A stretch of 64,000 bases of DNA from positions 56,829,883 through 56,893,882 of the forward strand of contig NC_064436.1 in assembly GCF_023343835.1 (NCBI RefSeq). The letters run 5' to 3'. A program made the position numbers and the translations under genes. The notes under the pieces were generated by a model. The model ran no database searches. It was given only the letters and a program-made list of their open reading frames with translations, and was not told the DNA's origin. Within the stretch, counting starts at the first letter, position 1. Every line of letters starts with the position of its first letter. This document shows, piece by piece, positions 13,301 through 24,842 of this stretch. This stretch comes from Lagopus muta (taxonomy: Eukaryota > Chordata > Aves > Galliformes > Phasianidae).

Positions 13301-16300
13301 ATCTGCAAAAAAACTGATTTGAGAAACATTTGTTTAGAACTATGTGGAAAAAAATCCCTCTGCAATAATCAAACCTCTGATCCTGCTGTGGGATATGGGC
13401 TTGCTTGCTTTTAGATTTGTATCTTATGATCAGATTCAACAGAGTTGAAAAAATCTGATTCATGTTATGAACGTGCACAAAGTGAAACACATTTAATGTG
13501 AAGTTTTGTTTTTATATTCTTCACCTTTGACGGGCTCAACTAAAGAAAGTTATGACTTAGAGGTGAATTAGAGTGAAATGAACTTTAAAATGCAAACACA
13601 AAACAAAGAGCATTTGATATTTAGCCAAAAAAAGGATTGTTCTTGTAGACTTCTAGACTGAATACAATTTTGTTTTACATAAAATTTAACAACAGCCACA
13701 AAACAGATTGATTTTTAGATATGAAATCATAGCAATATTAGTAACAGATTTGGTCTAGGAATTCATAAGGCCATAAAGGAGAAACTTCTAGCTGTGTTTA
13801 TCCCTGGCCCAGAATTAATTTTCTACTTTATTGTCTTGTGTAATTTTACTTTGCTACATAATTATCAATTAAAACAGGATAATAATATGGAAACTAAATC
13901 CTCCAACATCAAATAGAAAATGCCAAATCCAACAGATTGTTTTAATGTCTGCTTTTTTTTTTTTTTTTTTTTTTTTTTTTTGTATTTTAAACACTCCAGC
14001 AAAGATGTAATGTTTTCTGACCTTATCTTTGCACTCCCACCTCCCCCTCCCATCACAATGCTTGTAATGGCTGTGTCTTCATATAATGTCTGATCCAAGC
14101 CCCAGCCCATGTGTGTGATCTGATTTGCCTATCATGAGTCTTCTAAATTTCTGCATCTGAGCAAGCAGCTGCTGCATTGGAAAGAAATCAGAAGGCTTGG
14201 GATGGTTATTGCAGTCTGCTGGTACTGAGCTGAGACCTATCCATGAAGTTAACATGTTAATTTAAACTTCTGGAGAAGTGGGAGGCTTTTACTAACAGTT
14301 ACCATCTCTAGAGAAGTCTGGTATGGCTACGACTGACCAGAGATCTCCAGTGACAACAGTAGATTTGCCTGTCCAAGGTGTTCAAGCCTGTCTAAAATAG
14401 TGAAAGTATAACCAAAAAACAAGATTACAGTTATTTTTTAACTCTTTTGCTTGTTCATGCATACATGATCAGGAAAAATGCATATTCCTCCAAAACATAA
14501 TGGGATCTTTAACTAGAGGAGCCAGAAGCCCAGGAAGAACAATATATAACAGACTTCAGTAAACCAGTTATTTAACCATGCAGGAGAAGACCCAAACCAC
14601 TGGTCGACCTTTTTCTTTACAGACATCAGACCTTCAACACATTATTTTGTGCTCACACAGTTTTCTTACCCTCTGACTGGATAAGCTCCTCCTTCTGCAG
14701 AACCATTCAACAAGACATGTATCACCCCAGAACTGTGTTGTGCGTACTGCAATACATAACAGAATATTTCTTTTCTAGAATTCGTTTTACAGATTTTTTC
14801 TATGACTTGGTATTGTCTTGCAAGTAATGATGACCAAGGAGACAATTTTACCAGAGCAGAATTGTGAAAATAATGTCAAACTAAAACCCCAAAACCCCAG
14901 CCTGCTCATTCCAGTAAACCTGACAAAAATTATACAGCCAATGCATGAATTCAATCTATCTTCTCAAATTATTTTCTCAAACCTATAAACAACTTCTTCA
15001 GATCAGGAACACTCCTGACCTGAATTTTGGCACTCCTTGGGCTTGATCTTTGGAGGTCCTAAAGTCCCTAGTGTGCTTGTTGTGCTTAGTATATGCTTAA
15101 TATGTATTAACACAGCTAACATAGAATTTGACCATGTTAGCTAAATGGGATGAAAGTCAGGCTCCCTCTGCTAAACACCATTCCCAGCCTAGAAAAGCCT
15201 CTTTGTACCCGAGGAAATAATTTAGTACAGTATGAGACTCAAATCTGTTTTGACCCAGCAATGCTTTCCTAAACCACCAGGGATGTGCTCACTAATGTAC
15301 ACAGTGTGTGTTAATGCACTATTTACAGTCATCGAAGCCATCCTCCAGAAAGCATCCACTGCATTGTTTTCACATTCTGCTGCAGAAGGGCAGGATTCAT
15401 AGTCCAGTCCTGTCAGGAAGCATGTGAGATGTACTGTTAAAGACATAATAATGGCTACAAAAAGTGACCTCAGAAAGCAACTACATACAAGATAGTCTGA
15501 CATAACACAGGAAACTGTTAACTGTTTTATTTTTTCTTAGCATTTTCCATTCTCTGCAGTTAACATTATCAGTGACATGCTGTGGACTTGATAATTTGGC
15601 TGAAATGCCCATAACTCCACACCCAGGATGCAGACAGCTCTACATTTCACGGTTTATCTCCTGTGCAGCATTGTTTCACTGTGTGCTTTCCTTAAGTATT
15701 CACACAAAACAGGAGAGAAGACAGTGGAGCTACCCAATTCTTAATTTTTAAGCAAAATTAAATCCTCCAAAACACAGCAGTCTGTCTCCATTACAGTTTT
15801 ACAGGCAAGCATATAATATAGCACTCGCTGTTTTCTTACCAGTGCTGTTTTCCTGCCCACACCAGTTCAGAAAATCTCCAAAGAAGCCAAATAGAGTGTC
15901 ACCAAGAGCCATGTAGCGACGAGCTCTGTTTGAAAAGCTGTTGACTAGCAGCTGATTATTTTCCCAGAAGAGAGACTAAATTAAAAAGGAAAACAAAATA
16001 CAGAAGAAATGAACCACCACTTGGGTGCAGACACAAGTTTATGTGGTGCTGGAAACGTTTTAAAATATATTTTGGTATTTATTTCAAAATCAAGCGAAGA
16101 ATCAGGAATATTAGCTACCTATTTATAGGAACAAACTTAATTCTTACAGTGGTGTTAATTCTGATCACTAGAGACTTCAGGGGTGTTTCTACCATACTCA
16201 GACTGGAATCGCATCTATACTAAATATGAGGCCTAGCTTTGCTTTCTTCATCAGATATTTAGGGAAAGAAAGAAAAAGAGGAGGCATTCATAAGCCAGAT

Positions 16301-19300
16301 ACAGCTTAGAAAATTGTCTCATATTTCTATGCTGGCTTATGGTGTGAAAAAAAATTGTATGTTACACTGCTACTTTCATGTTTGCAAAATGCTCTCATTA
16401 ATGAATCTACACAGTCAGTAGCATTTGTTGGTTTAGCTTGTATCACCTAGAGATAAGGAACAATTATGTCAGCAGAAACACTGCTTTGTGTTACAACCTT
16501 TTAAAGAAGGCTAAAACATACATTTTGATGGGATCCTACAGCACCCTATCTCATTTCTGTTTATATGTTTAACATTTTTAACATGACAGAGTTGAATATT
16601 CAGCGCCCTAGGATTTGGTGTGTAAGCAGAAGGTGCAGACAGCCATTGCAAGCAGAGCATCTAGCCTGAGGAAAAGTAGCTGTGCAAGGTCAGGAACTGC
16701 AACAGAACTACTGGCACAGCAGGAAAAACAGGAGACATTTGTAACATGGGAAGGGAGTAACAGATAAGGAAGACACACAAATCCCAGGCTTTCACTGCAA
16801 AAACAGTGAGGAAGAGGAAATGTTAACACAATCAACCACTGCAGACACAGGGAGAGGCTGGTACAGAAGAAGGAAGAGACAAAGGACACCAGAACCCCTG
16901 GGGAGAGGATTGATGGGGGATCGAGGTCTCCTGCAGAGGGGAAGGGAGTTGTAAGGTAGTACAGAGGAATATGAAGATTACTGCTGAAGTTACTGCTTAC
17001 AAGAAATGCAGATAAATGCACCGCACTCAGCTCCAGTTTAGTTTATAAGCTGCAGGTGGGCCAAAATAATGAATTATCAGCCACAGAATGACTTCTAGTC
17101 TGTTCTGAATGACTGTGATGGGAAATCTGCTAGATGTCACTGGACTGTTATCATAACATTAATAATCATTACCTTGCCAGCGGGAATTGCGTGCAATGAC
17201 AGTTTGAAAAATAATTCAAAGTCTTGAGGTAGAATGTTGCAAGGATCCTTGTTAATAAAAGCATTTCTAAAGGCTTCCCATAACTCTGAACAGTTCTTCT
17301 CACTGCAATTGTCAAAACAAATAGCAGAACTGGTTTGTTTTTATTTTTTTTCCAAAGCAGAACAAGAAAGTGATTTGTTCCCCATCTCTTTCAATCCACA
17401 AAGTAAATCCCTCACAAGATTAAGACAGAAAATTTGCAACCAAGGAATAGCATGTATCTCATTTTTCTCCTCCTTACTGCAGCACCTCTCCAAAGAAACT
17501 ATGAAGAAGTAAAATGCAATAAAATTAGTTGGATTTACAGTGTGGAATTAGACATACATACATTTCAAAACATACCCTATAAAGTCTTCACAGTGAGCTC
17601 TGCTATCCAGCTTGGTAGAAAGGCTAAAAGAACCAAACAGCTTTCTCAGAAATCTTAGGGATTCAAAAAGCCACTTCTGTTAAAGCATAGCTAAATATGC
17701 AAAGCTACTGAATGTAAAAATTACTCCTCAAATGTCAGATTCCAGTGCAGGAGTTACTAACAGTTTTGATGATAGAAAAATGGTTTCAACAAAGAACATC
17801 TTCAGTGTAAGCATATTTGAGGATGATGCAGCTTTAACTTCTGGAATGAGCACAGAGGCTGTGTGGGACATGTACTGTCACTGTGCAGTAGCTGCAAGAG
17901 TACTGTTAGGATTCAGCATTTAAACTGCTCATGAAGAGGTGGGCTGAAAAAAGACGCAAGGCTGTGCATTTATTTCCCTTCTGCCTGCTCTGCTTTAGGG
18001 ACAATAAGCTCTCGCAGAAGGACAGGGCCAGCCAGCCAGGGATGGAAGCATCCTAAATCTCTGGATTTGCATGAGCTCATCTGAGAAAGCTCTGGACCTG
18101 CCTGAAGTAATTAAAAAGTGAATTGCTGCTTTCCTCACTTTCCCATGGTACCTTCCCCACTTACGCTGTGACAATGTCTATGCTGGGAGCACTGCTCAAC
18201 AGAAAAATATACTTCACATGCACCAAGCGTCCCCAGTGTGAGTGGCTGTAATTATGAAGCTTGAATAAAAGTAGTCTCTAAAACTAAACTTAACCTAGGC
18301 ATTAGAGTGTTTAGTTCATTTAATGTTATCCATATACAGAGGGGTTTCTCTTGGTGCTTCTCCTCACGAGATTCTTTAAGCAGCTGCTTTGAGATGCAGA
18401 GATTCTAGATTATTCAAAGTTAGAGGAGCCAGCTTCCATGCAGGAAAAAGAACTTTGGTCCCATGCAAAGAACTGGTCATGCTTCCAGCATCTTTTTAAA
18501 AACTAACGTACCTTAAGCAAATATGAGACCTTGACCTGAGAATTTTCAGTGATGCAATATGACCCTTGGTCAGTGGTTCCAATGATTAAACAGCTTACTT
18601 GATAAAAGGATTTGCACCCTATTTCTAACTTCAAGCTGTTAAACTTTAGCTCCTGACAACTGTATATATTTATGTCTTGTTTTGCAGAAGAGGTGAGTGC
18701 TGTCAGCCCTCACTTCTTCATGTTAGTGCTTGTAAATTATCATCAGCTGAACTCTTAACATCTTGACAGTTGAAACCAGCAGTAATTTTCTGCTTAATTC
18801 ACTTGCATTTTTCACTTCATGTCTTCTCATCTCAGGTTTGAACAGCTTGTAAATCAAAAAGATTATTCTTCTCTGTTAACTCAAAATTTCTTAGTTGGCA
18901 AAAATACTTCATAAACGACAGAGTGGGGAAGGACTGTAGTTCAGGACAGTTCTTGCCAATCTTAATAGACAAAAATAAGATGTATTACATTTAATTCATA
19001 ATATTTTTTTCCCCAAAAGCTTTCATTACATGCTATCTGTACAAAAATATGGCAGCTAACATAAGAGTTGTGTTTGTGTAATATAGCATACTACCATTAA
19101 ACAACTTCAAATACGATTTTCGTTCAAATTTCTCACTTCTGCATTTTGTAAAATACCTCTTTTGCAATTCTGTATGTTCTCTCTTAATGCAAGGTTCTTC
19201 TTGCGTTTCTATAAGCATTTTTATGTTTTAATTGTATTGCTGTGTAAAGACATGTTTTGCCAGATTCTTTTCTGTTAGTGAAGTATTTTTGAAAATTATT

Positions 19301-21050
19301 CTGAAGCAAAACCTACCCAGGTGGCTATGCCTCTGTAAAAGCTAGCCTGGGGGCAATTAAGAAGCAGACAATGAACAAAAAGGATTATAAATAATTAGAA
19401 TATCTGGCTTGCAGCTGTGCAATATGAAATTTCAATTTCATTTATGTTACAGTATTTTCTCATAGACCTAAGGGAGTGAGAATAAAAATATATTATGAAA
19501 TTACATGAAATAAATTGTGCAGCTGCTCTTTTTATACTGCCCATTTGGTCCTTAATTCAGGAAAGCAATGCTAACGTCCAACCTTACTTTATACTGTTCA
19601 GATTAAGAATAATTTGATGTGTTCAGACTCCTCAACTTTATGCAGCAAAAATGTCACCAAACTGTAATATATAAATACTTTCTATACCACTGTAGTTACA
19701 TGGCAAAGCAAACATTTCCACAGTAACCATCCTTTATGTTGCTCATTTTAGAGTATTTTGATGTATTAGTTAAGTCCTGCTTCTGCTAGAAATGAAATAG
19801 CATCTCTTAACCGCTGCAAGATAAGACTTGTCTAGTTACCTACATAATTTTTAATTAACATGATTTTGTAGCTTATATTATGTTGTAGTGGTGTAGGAAC
19901 ATATAGTTAAAGCTTACTGATGCTATCCACTGTGATGCATTTATACATTTGCCACGCTGGAGCTGTTTTGACAGAATTTTAGTACTGTATTCTCTGCATT
20001 AGGATGAGGTTTTATTTCCTATGGAACTTCAAAAAAAAAAAAAAAAAAAGGTTCTGATATGTTAAGAAAAATGTTGCTTTGCCTTTGTTAAATATCATAA
20101 GTCTGTTTTCAAGACAGGTCCTGAATCTTCCTGTTTTGCAGTAGGAACTGAAAAAGCGAAGCTGGGGGAAGGTGGTGGTGTTTTCCACTATTTTGCAACT
20201 TATTGAATTCTGCACAAGACCACAATTCGATACTGCAGAAATCCAGACAGCTTCCTTCTGCAAATACCTTCCAACTATCAGGAGCGATTCTGGACTGAAT
20301 TCAAAGAGACTGTCCTTCAGACATTTCTCCTTTTCACTAAAGCCGAAACAATGTAAAGAAGAAAGAAAATGTGGTCATTTTAGGCTAGGGTATTTCCTCC
20401 AATTTTGTGTAATTGACACAGACAATGAAAACTCATGGTTAATAGTACTTCACTGAGTTGATTACTACTTGATTTTTCACCTGGATGAGCTAAGCAGTTT
20501 ATATCAGCAGCACAGCATATCTGTGATGTGGTCTTCACCCTCTTACTTGACATGAGCTACAATACACACAGAGTAATATGCCAGTCTTTCCAGGAGCGCT
20601 GACTGATTTGGTGCTTTAGAAACATCCCCAGAACTTCTGTGCAGTGTTCTCTTTATAGAACACCCTTACTAGGGGAAAAAAGCTGAAGCATTAAAAATAC
20701 TGCCTTATTTACACTGCTGGTATTATTGCAACATCCATCAAAGTTCAATTTCTGTTTCCAGAAAGCTACATGTTTCGGTTTCAGTTGGATTACTTTCATG
20801 GCTAAGAGTCATCATACTTTTGATTCATGACCAATTTGTACAGAAGACAAACACTATTCCAGAAACATGCAATAACTTACCCAACAGCAGGATTCACAAT
20901 TCTAATATAGTCATAACACCTTCCAACGGTTATGCTTTCCAGGTTTTGTGTTGTACCTTCACCTTTCCATTTTCTTCCTTGCACTTCTGAAAAGTTGTTC
21001 ATAAACAGAATGGAGCCTAGTAAGAAAGACAGAAAAAGGCTCTTCATCAT
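10248..21050 (-). CDS. BST1: BST1 (CD157), ADP-ribosyl cyclase 2, nine coding exons
   Basis: BST1 is an ectoenzyme of the ADP-ribosyl cyclase/CD38 family that makes cyclic ADP-ribose from NAD+. In mammals it is GPI-anchored. Joining 20881-21050, 17173-17302, 15840-15975, 15327-15409, 14670-14746, 13221-13313, 11360-11446, 10805-10864 and 10248-10305 gives 894 bp and 297 residues (human 318), with all phases consistent. Residues 1-24 are a signal peptide (MMKSLFLSFLLGS start). Family blocks seen include GRCYDYI, KDPCNILPQD, SLFWENNQLLVNSF, LDYESCP, GVIHVLLNGS and FFADYEIP. Trp104, Trp167 and Glu205 correspond to the catalytic set. Possible N-glycosylation sites are NCS, NST and NGS. BST1 is preferred over CD38 because the blocks match BST1 better and there is an N-terminal signal peptide instead of a signal anchor. 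The C-terminus (TEQASLP, stop) lacks a hydrophobic GPI signal, which is unusual. Confidence 0.93.
10462..10467 (-). terminator. Candidate intronic polyadenylation signal in BST1 intron 8
   Basis: AATAAA on the minus strand, about 335 bases beyond the in-frame TAA that overlaps the exon 8 donor. It could serve a short isoform that ends in exon 8. Usage is unknown. Confidence 0.3.
10805..10864 (-). CDS. BST1: BST1 coding exon 8
   Basis: Encodes residues 260-278, PVMLLLCLDNPDHSKCTLS, matching the human PVKLLQCVDHSTHPDC block. Acceptor CACAG|G, donor TCATC|GTAAGT. The donor also contains an in-frame TAA at 10801-10803, so an unspliced transcript would end two serines later. Confidence 0.88.
11360..11446 (-). 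CDS. BST1: BST1 coding exon 7
   Basis: Encodes residues 231-258: DSCGYNTVLILEDRLKALG, then YDVICTDDY. Cysteine spacing matches human BST1. Acceptor CACAG|A, donor CAA|GTAAGT. Confidence 0.93.
12309..12450 (-). mobile_element. CR1 LINE 3' end fragment
   Basis: Starts with ATCACAGAATCACAGG and GTTGAAAGGGACCTCAAGAG, then the slots for AGTCTAACC and a GGTTGCACAGGTAGGCATCC block. This is the reverse complement of a CR1 3' terminus, of a subfamily different from the copy at 8.1 kb. It lies in BST1 intron 6. Confidence 0.85.
13221..13313 (-). CDS. BST1: BST1 coding exon 6 (catalytic Glu)
   Basis: Encodes residues 200-229: FFADYEIPYLQRDKISQ, then IVIWVVDDIEGPD. Glu205 in DYEIP aligns with the catalytic glutamate of CD38 (Glu226 in human). 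Acceptor ATCAG|T, donor ATAT|GTAAGT. Confidence 0.93.
13953..13981 (+). repeat. Poly-T run
   Basis: 29 consecutive T in BST1 intron 5, which is poly-A on the transcribed strand. There is no recognisable retroposed gene body on either side, so it is listed only as a homopolymer. Confidence 0.9.
14670..14746 (-). CDS. BST1: BST1 coding exon 5
   Basis: Encodes residues 174-198, with SSGVIHVLLNGSAEGGAYP. The NGS sequon and the VIHV.LNGS block are family hallmarks. Acceptor TTGCAG|TAC, donor AGG|GTAAGA. Confidence 0.93.
15327..15409 (-). CDS. BST1: BST1 coding exon 4
   Basis: Encodes residues 147-173: LDYESCPSAAECENN followed by VDAFWRMASMT. Trp167 in the FW motif is the second active-site tryptophan. 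Acceptor GACAG|GA, donor ACT|GTAAAT. Reading on past the donor gives a longer open frame that is intronic. Confidence 0.93.
15840..15975 (-). CDS. BST1: BST1 coding exon 3 (signature segment)
   Basis: Encodes residues 101-145, starting SLFWENNQLLVNSF and including the cyclase signature region ALGDTLFGFFGDFLNWC. Trp104 is the first active-site tryptophan. Acceptor TTTAG|TCT, donor CTG|GTAAGA. Confidence 0.94.
17173..17302 (-). CDS. BST1: BST1 coding exon 2
   Basis: Encodes residues 58-100, including NCSELWEAFRNAF and DPCNILPQDFELF, and ending HAIPAGK. The acceptor is TTGCAG|T and the donor AAG|GTAATG. The human BST1 counterpart has the same DPC..LP.D spacing. Confidence 0.93.
20030..20049 (+). 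repeat. Poly-A run
   Basis: A homopolymer of about 19 A in BST1 intron 1. No adjacent retrocopy was recognised. Confidence 0.85.
20881..21050 (-). CDS. BST1: BST1 coding exon 1 (signal peptide and N-terminus)
   Basis: Encodes residues 1-56 and two bases of Gly57: a signal peptide, then the cyclase start with RKWKGEGTTQNLE and GRCYDYIRI. The donor is GG|GTAAGT. The frame is open six codons further upstream, but only from TTG, so the tandem ATGs at 21050 and 21047 are the likely start. A long polypyrimidine run ending in AG lies just upstream, suggesting that the exon begins there, not at a promoter. Confidence 0.9.
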
Positions 21051-21100
21051 GAATTCTCTACAATCCAAGTTCTTAAAAGAAAAAAGAAAAAGACAAAAAC
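21051..21100 (-). promoter_or_regulatory. Acceptor-like polypyrimidine tract before BST1 exon 1
   Basis: On the minus strand, a pyrimidine-dominated run (CTTTTTCTTTTTTCTTTTAAG) ends in AG about 25 bases upstream of the BST1 start codon. It looks like a 3' splice site, which would make the first coding exon an internal exon fed by a non-coding 5' exon further right. It has no CpG enrichment or other promoter character. Confidence 0.5.
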
Positions 21101-24100
21101 GACCAGATTAAATTATACAAGTTAAAGGGAAACCAATTAATATCTTCAATAGTAGCTGTAGCTCTGTACACAGCTGACAAAGTTGGACAGAAACCTGAAC
21201 CTTGCCAGACAATGTAATCATACTGTTTCCTGAAATGACCGCAACCAGGGACACATCACTTCCTTCTATCTGAAAGTCCTCTACTTCAGGAAAACGAGAC
21301 TTTTATGGTTCTGATGTTGCCACCTGGTGATAACTGGGAAGAATTACAATATAGTTTAGTATTCAGTGTACTTACTATTCAGCATTTACAACGTAAGTAT
21401 TTACAATGCCTTCAGTTTGCTTAATTGCCACACTGCAGATTCCTAGAACTCACAAGTGCTTGCAAGCAGCACATTCTAGAGCAGTCTCATTTAGTTTCAA
21501 GAAAGGGCTGCACTTTTTTCATGGCTTAGGTAAAAATAGATGCTGAAATACATACGAAGAACGAAGAAATTGAAATACATAGGTGCTGATCTCATAACCC
21601 AAATTCTCATGTGATCTTGGGTCATGCATATGGATATCATTACTCACTTCCTTTTCTGCCTCTCCACTGGGTACTGACAGTAAAATGTTGATGTGATGAT
21701 GTGTGATTTAAAGTCCTCTTTGTAAACAAAACCAGGCAGGATTATGAGAGCCAGAAAGGCTTAAGGCACTTCTGTGCATGGAAGAAATATCTTCAACTTC
21801 TGTTCGCTTTTATTTTGCCTCCAAATTCTTTTCCCTCGAGAATTCTTCTAGACTGTCAAATGGTATGAATTAATGCACTCCTCAGTGTAAATATTTCCCT
21901 CCTTAAAATAATTTATAATTTTTTCAGCTTCAGAGAAATTTTTGTATGGATTCACATTTCTGAGAAATGCGGCCTTTCTTTCTGCTGAGCAGTTTCCACA
22001 TCTCAGCGAATTTTATTTCTGTATTTATTGATATTGTGCTAGATATATGTGCTGTGTATCTGTACTACGTAAATATACTAATATACATACACAACAGTAC
22101 TCACACAATATATTATATTGAAGGTAAAATCCTACTTGTCATCAAGTAAATTGCTACTTGTGCATTTATCCTGTAAGTGCAGCTACATTTTGGCTTACTA
22201 TCTGCAGCAAATTCTTTAGGAAAGCCATATTAGCCCAGTCATAGATGTGCAGTATTGGGCTTAGTATGGTGGAGACACTGCAAATGCTGTGCTTCAGTTA
22301 CTTCTTCAAGGCTTTTTCTTCCTATTTCCCTTTCATAGTCTCTAAAGGATGACCTCTTGACAGTTCATTAGCACACTAACCACATGATTTCAAGTCTACT
22401 GCTTTGGGTTAGGATTAGACAGTGCAACCACCCACAGAAGTCAAGGAAAAAATTTTAACATGGACTTCACTTTGGACATATTTTGCCTAATTATTTTGGG
22501 AATAAGAGATACTGTAGGTATCACTGATGAGATCTTCTATATAGAAGTGGGATTTCTGGCATCAAGATCACAACTCCTGCTTAAAAATACGTACAGTGTA
22601 ATTTTAACAGATGGAGACAGAGTTTTGGAATTGCTTTTCTTTCTGGACACACCAGTTTAGAACTCATAAATTACATGAAGAAAATGGGGGGGTTTCTCAG
22701 CAACGTTCTGCAAAAAAAGAATGTTTTTCAGAATGCTGCACAAACTGACCGAACATGGCAGAGGGAATGCAAACGGGTACAGTAATTGCTGGGATCCCCA
22801 CCTCATTGCCTGCCAAGCTTTCTGTCCTCGTTGACCCCTTGGAAAAATACACCGTGGCTGGATGGACCTCTGATCTGACTTGGCAGAGCCACTTTATACG
22901 TTCTTAACTTTGATTTAAATCCTTCATGTGATGGCTGATCTAATAGGCCTCCAGGGTCATTGTTCCCATGGTTAGATAGCCTTAGGAGTCATACCTCTGG
23001 CCTGAACTTGTTTTTCTTCAGCTTCCAGTCACTGAATCTCATTATGTCTTCTTCTATTATGTTAATGAAAAATCCAGCCTCAGAACTATATTCTGTGTAA
23101 ACACTTGTAGAAAATGACCAACTCTTCCATTAAACTTGACCATGAAAAATACAACATTTAAATCTCATTATCAGGCACTTTCTCATGTACCATTGCACTT
23201 CAGTGCCATGAACTGTCTGTCCACCTTGCCCCCCAAGCTCCAGCAGTTCACAGTGGCTGTGGACCACCTGCCCCTTGCTCTTTCCCTCTCTCCTAGAGAG
23301 GTCTGCTCATGAAGCAGTCATCAAAATTTGAAGCACATCTGCACTGGAGATACTCTAGCTCATAAAGCAAATATTTCTTCAGACTACCATGAAATTCAGC
23401 ATGTTTATGTTCTGACAGCCTGGAAGATGAGGATGGACACGTTCTCTCTTGTTATTTCTGCAACATGTGAGCAGTAACTTCCAGCAGATGGAAGATTAAC
23501 AGGTGGGAGCATTAATCCTCTGCTATTACTGAGGCATGAACCGCTGGCAGAAGAACCCCAGTTCTGTGTGATCTCATGTTTTAGGCTTTGAAATATGACT
23601 TTGGAAATGCCCATATTAGCAAGCTTCACAAAACGCTGTTTCTTGAGGGTTTGCATTTTTGGTTCATAAATTCAACCTAGAGCAGTAACCCCAAAGTCTG
23701 CCCTGTTCCCCTGTATGCGATACTCCTCTATGCAAGAAATGTGCCTACCGGACCCAAAAGCAGAGCTCTGTGTACTAGCCAGGGAGAAATACAGCTGTGT
23801 GCTGGGTGGCTAGTTGTGTAATACCTCTGTTTTGCCTTCCTTCCCTTCTCTTGTGTAACTGCTATTTTCTCAGAAGCTTGCATAAAGCTAATCTTCCAAA
23901 ATTTGTACACCTTTGTCAAATACGATTAAATAGGTCAACATGTTCAAAAGTTCTTGAAGCGGAAAGGATGAATAGAAAAGGCAACACCCAACACTGCAAT
24001 TGCTTAAAGATCATTTCCTCAGATAAAGAACTGAAGGGATTATCGCATTGAGCGATCGAGATAACCCAGATCACCTGTCCTCTCTTCTCCTTTTGCTACC

Positions 24101-24180
24101 TCCTGATTTTACAATCGATGACTTCACACTCTGTTCCCAATAGCTGGCACACTGACGCGTACTGGGCTAAAACGCAGGCG
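21101..24180. other. BST1-FBXL5 spacer
   Basis: No coding exon was recognised. Human has FAM200B between FBXL5 and BST1, and nothing resembling it is seen here. The sequence is AT-rich and unique, apart from a possible old CR1-like fragment near 22.9-23.1 kb, and becomes CpG-rich from about 24.2 kb. A non-coding first exon of BST1 may lie in this interval. Confidence 0.6.
22930..23120 (-). mobile_element. Possible ancient CR1/L3-like fragment
   Basis: The series CTCCAGGGTCATTGTTCCC, CCTGAACTTG, CTTCCAGTCACTGAATCTC and TTATGTCTTCTTCT resembles the 3' region of old, diverged CR1/L3 LINEs of sauropsids in reverse orientation. It is too diverged to be certain by eye. Confidence 0.35.
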
Positions 24181-24450
24181 TGCTTTCACCCAAAAGATTT
24201 CAATTTACGGACGGTTCATTGGTTCCATTAGCAGTTCGCTGCTCGCTTGGCACAGCCACGGCTGCCCGGCCGGGACGCACCGCGCTCTTCACACGCACTG
24301 CCTCACCCGCTCACCCGCCCACCCCCTCTCCCTTTCTCACGCATCGTCTCAGCACCTGTTCATTCTTCAGGAGTGAGAAGCCAGGTTTATTTCGTGTAAA
24401 CGCACAACGATTTTTTATTTAACAGTAGATTTAAGGAGCGCCGATTGCAG

Positions 24451-24456
24451 CACGTG
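24451..24456. promoter_or_regulatory. CACGTG E-box (distal)
   Basis: Palindromic CACGTG about 450 bases upstream of the FBXL5 start codon, within the CpG island. Candidate site for bHLH-ZIP factors such as USF, MYC or TFE. Binding was not tested. Confidence 0.45.
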
Positions 24457-24730
24457 AGACGCGCGCCAGGCTCCCTAGCTAGCCGCCACACGGCGCGCCC
24501 GCGCAGCCCGGCAGCACTTGGAGCCGCTTCCACAGCTCTGGTCAACCGCTGTGCGCACAGCAGGTCTGGCTGGAAACACAGACCAGGCGCTCTGCCCTCA
24601 AGCGCAGCTGGCGCCAGCCAGGCCCCGCAGCCGAACGACGAGGAACTCGCCGTGCAAGGACAAAACCGACCCGCCCCGAAGCGGCGTATGAGGCAACGCC
24701 TCGCCTTCGAAGCAGCCGCCGCCTGTCACC

Positions 24731-24740
24731 GCGCACGCGC
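24731..24740. promoter_or_regulatory. NRF1-type site 1
   Basis: GCGCACGCGC, an exact match to the NRF1 core (GCGCAYGCGC), about 160 bases upstream of the FBXL5 ATG. Confidence 0.6.
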
Positions 24741-24800
24741 GTAGCGCAGCCGCCAGCAACCGCGCCCGAACCGCGCCGGAGCTGGCGGGGCGGCTGCGGT

Positions 24801-24806
24801 CACGTG
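24801..24806. promoter_or_regulatory. CACGTG E-box (proximal)
   Basis: GTCACGTGGC context, 95 bases upstream of the FBXL5 start codon and between the two NRF1-type sites. The TCACGTG form is favoured by USF/TFE factors. A GGGGCGG GC box lies just upstream at 24787-24793. Confidence 0.5.
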
Positions 24807-24832
24807 GCGCCAGGCCCGGCGGGGCGCCCTCC

Positions 24833-24842
24833 GCGCACGCGC
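24833..24842. promoter_or_regulatory. NRF1-type site 2
   Basis: A second exact GCGCACGCGC, 102 bases after the first and 59 bases before the FBXL5 ATG. It abuts a GGGGCGG GC box. Confidence 0.6.

Larger units (their letters stand above)
10306..20880 (-). other. BST1: BST1 introns 1-8
   Basis: Introns are 17303-20880, 15976-17172, 15410-15839, 14747-15326, 13314-14669, 11447-13220, 10865-11359 and 10306-10804. Intron 6 holds a minus-strand CR1 end near 12.31-12.45 kb. Intron 5 holds a run of 29 T at 13953-13981. Intron 1 holds an A run near 20.03 kb. Intron 2 has a purine-rich stretch near 16.6-17.0 kb with a long chance frame. I saw no nested gene or structured RNA. Confidence 0.75.

Noticed and set aside
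21051-21068. Extending BST1 six codons upstream to position 21068
   Set aside because: That extension begins with TTG, which is not a normal start in animals. The tandem ATGs at 21050/21047 give a standard signal peptide.
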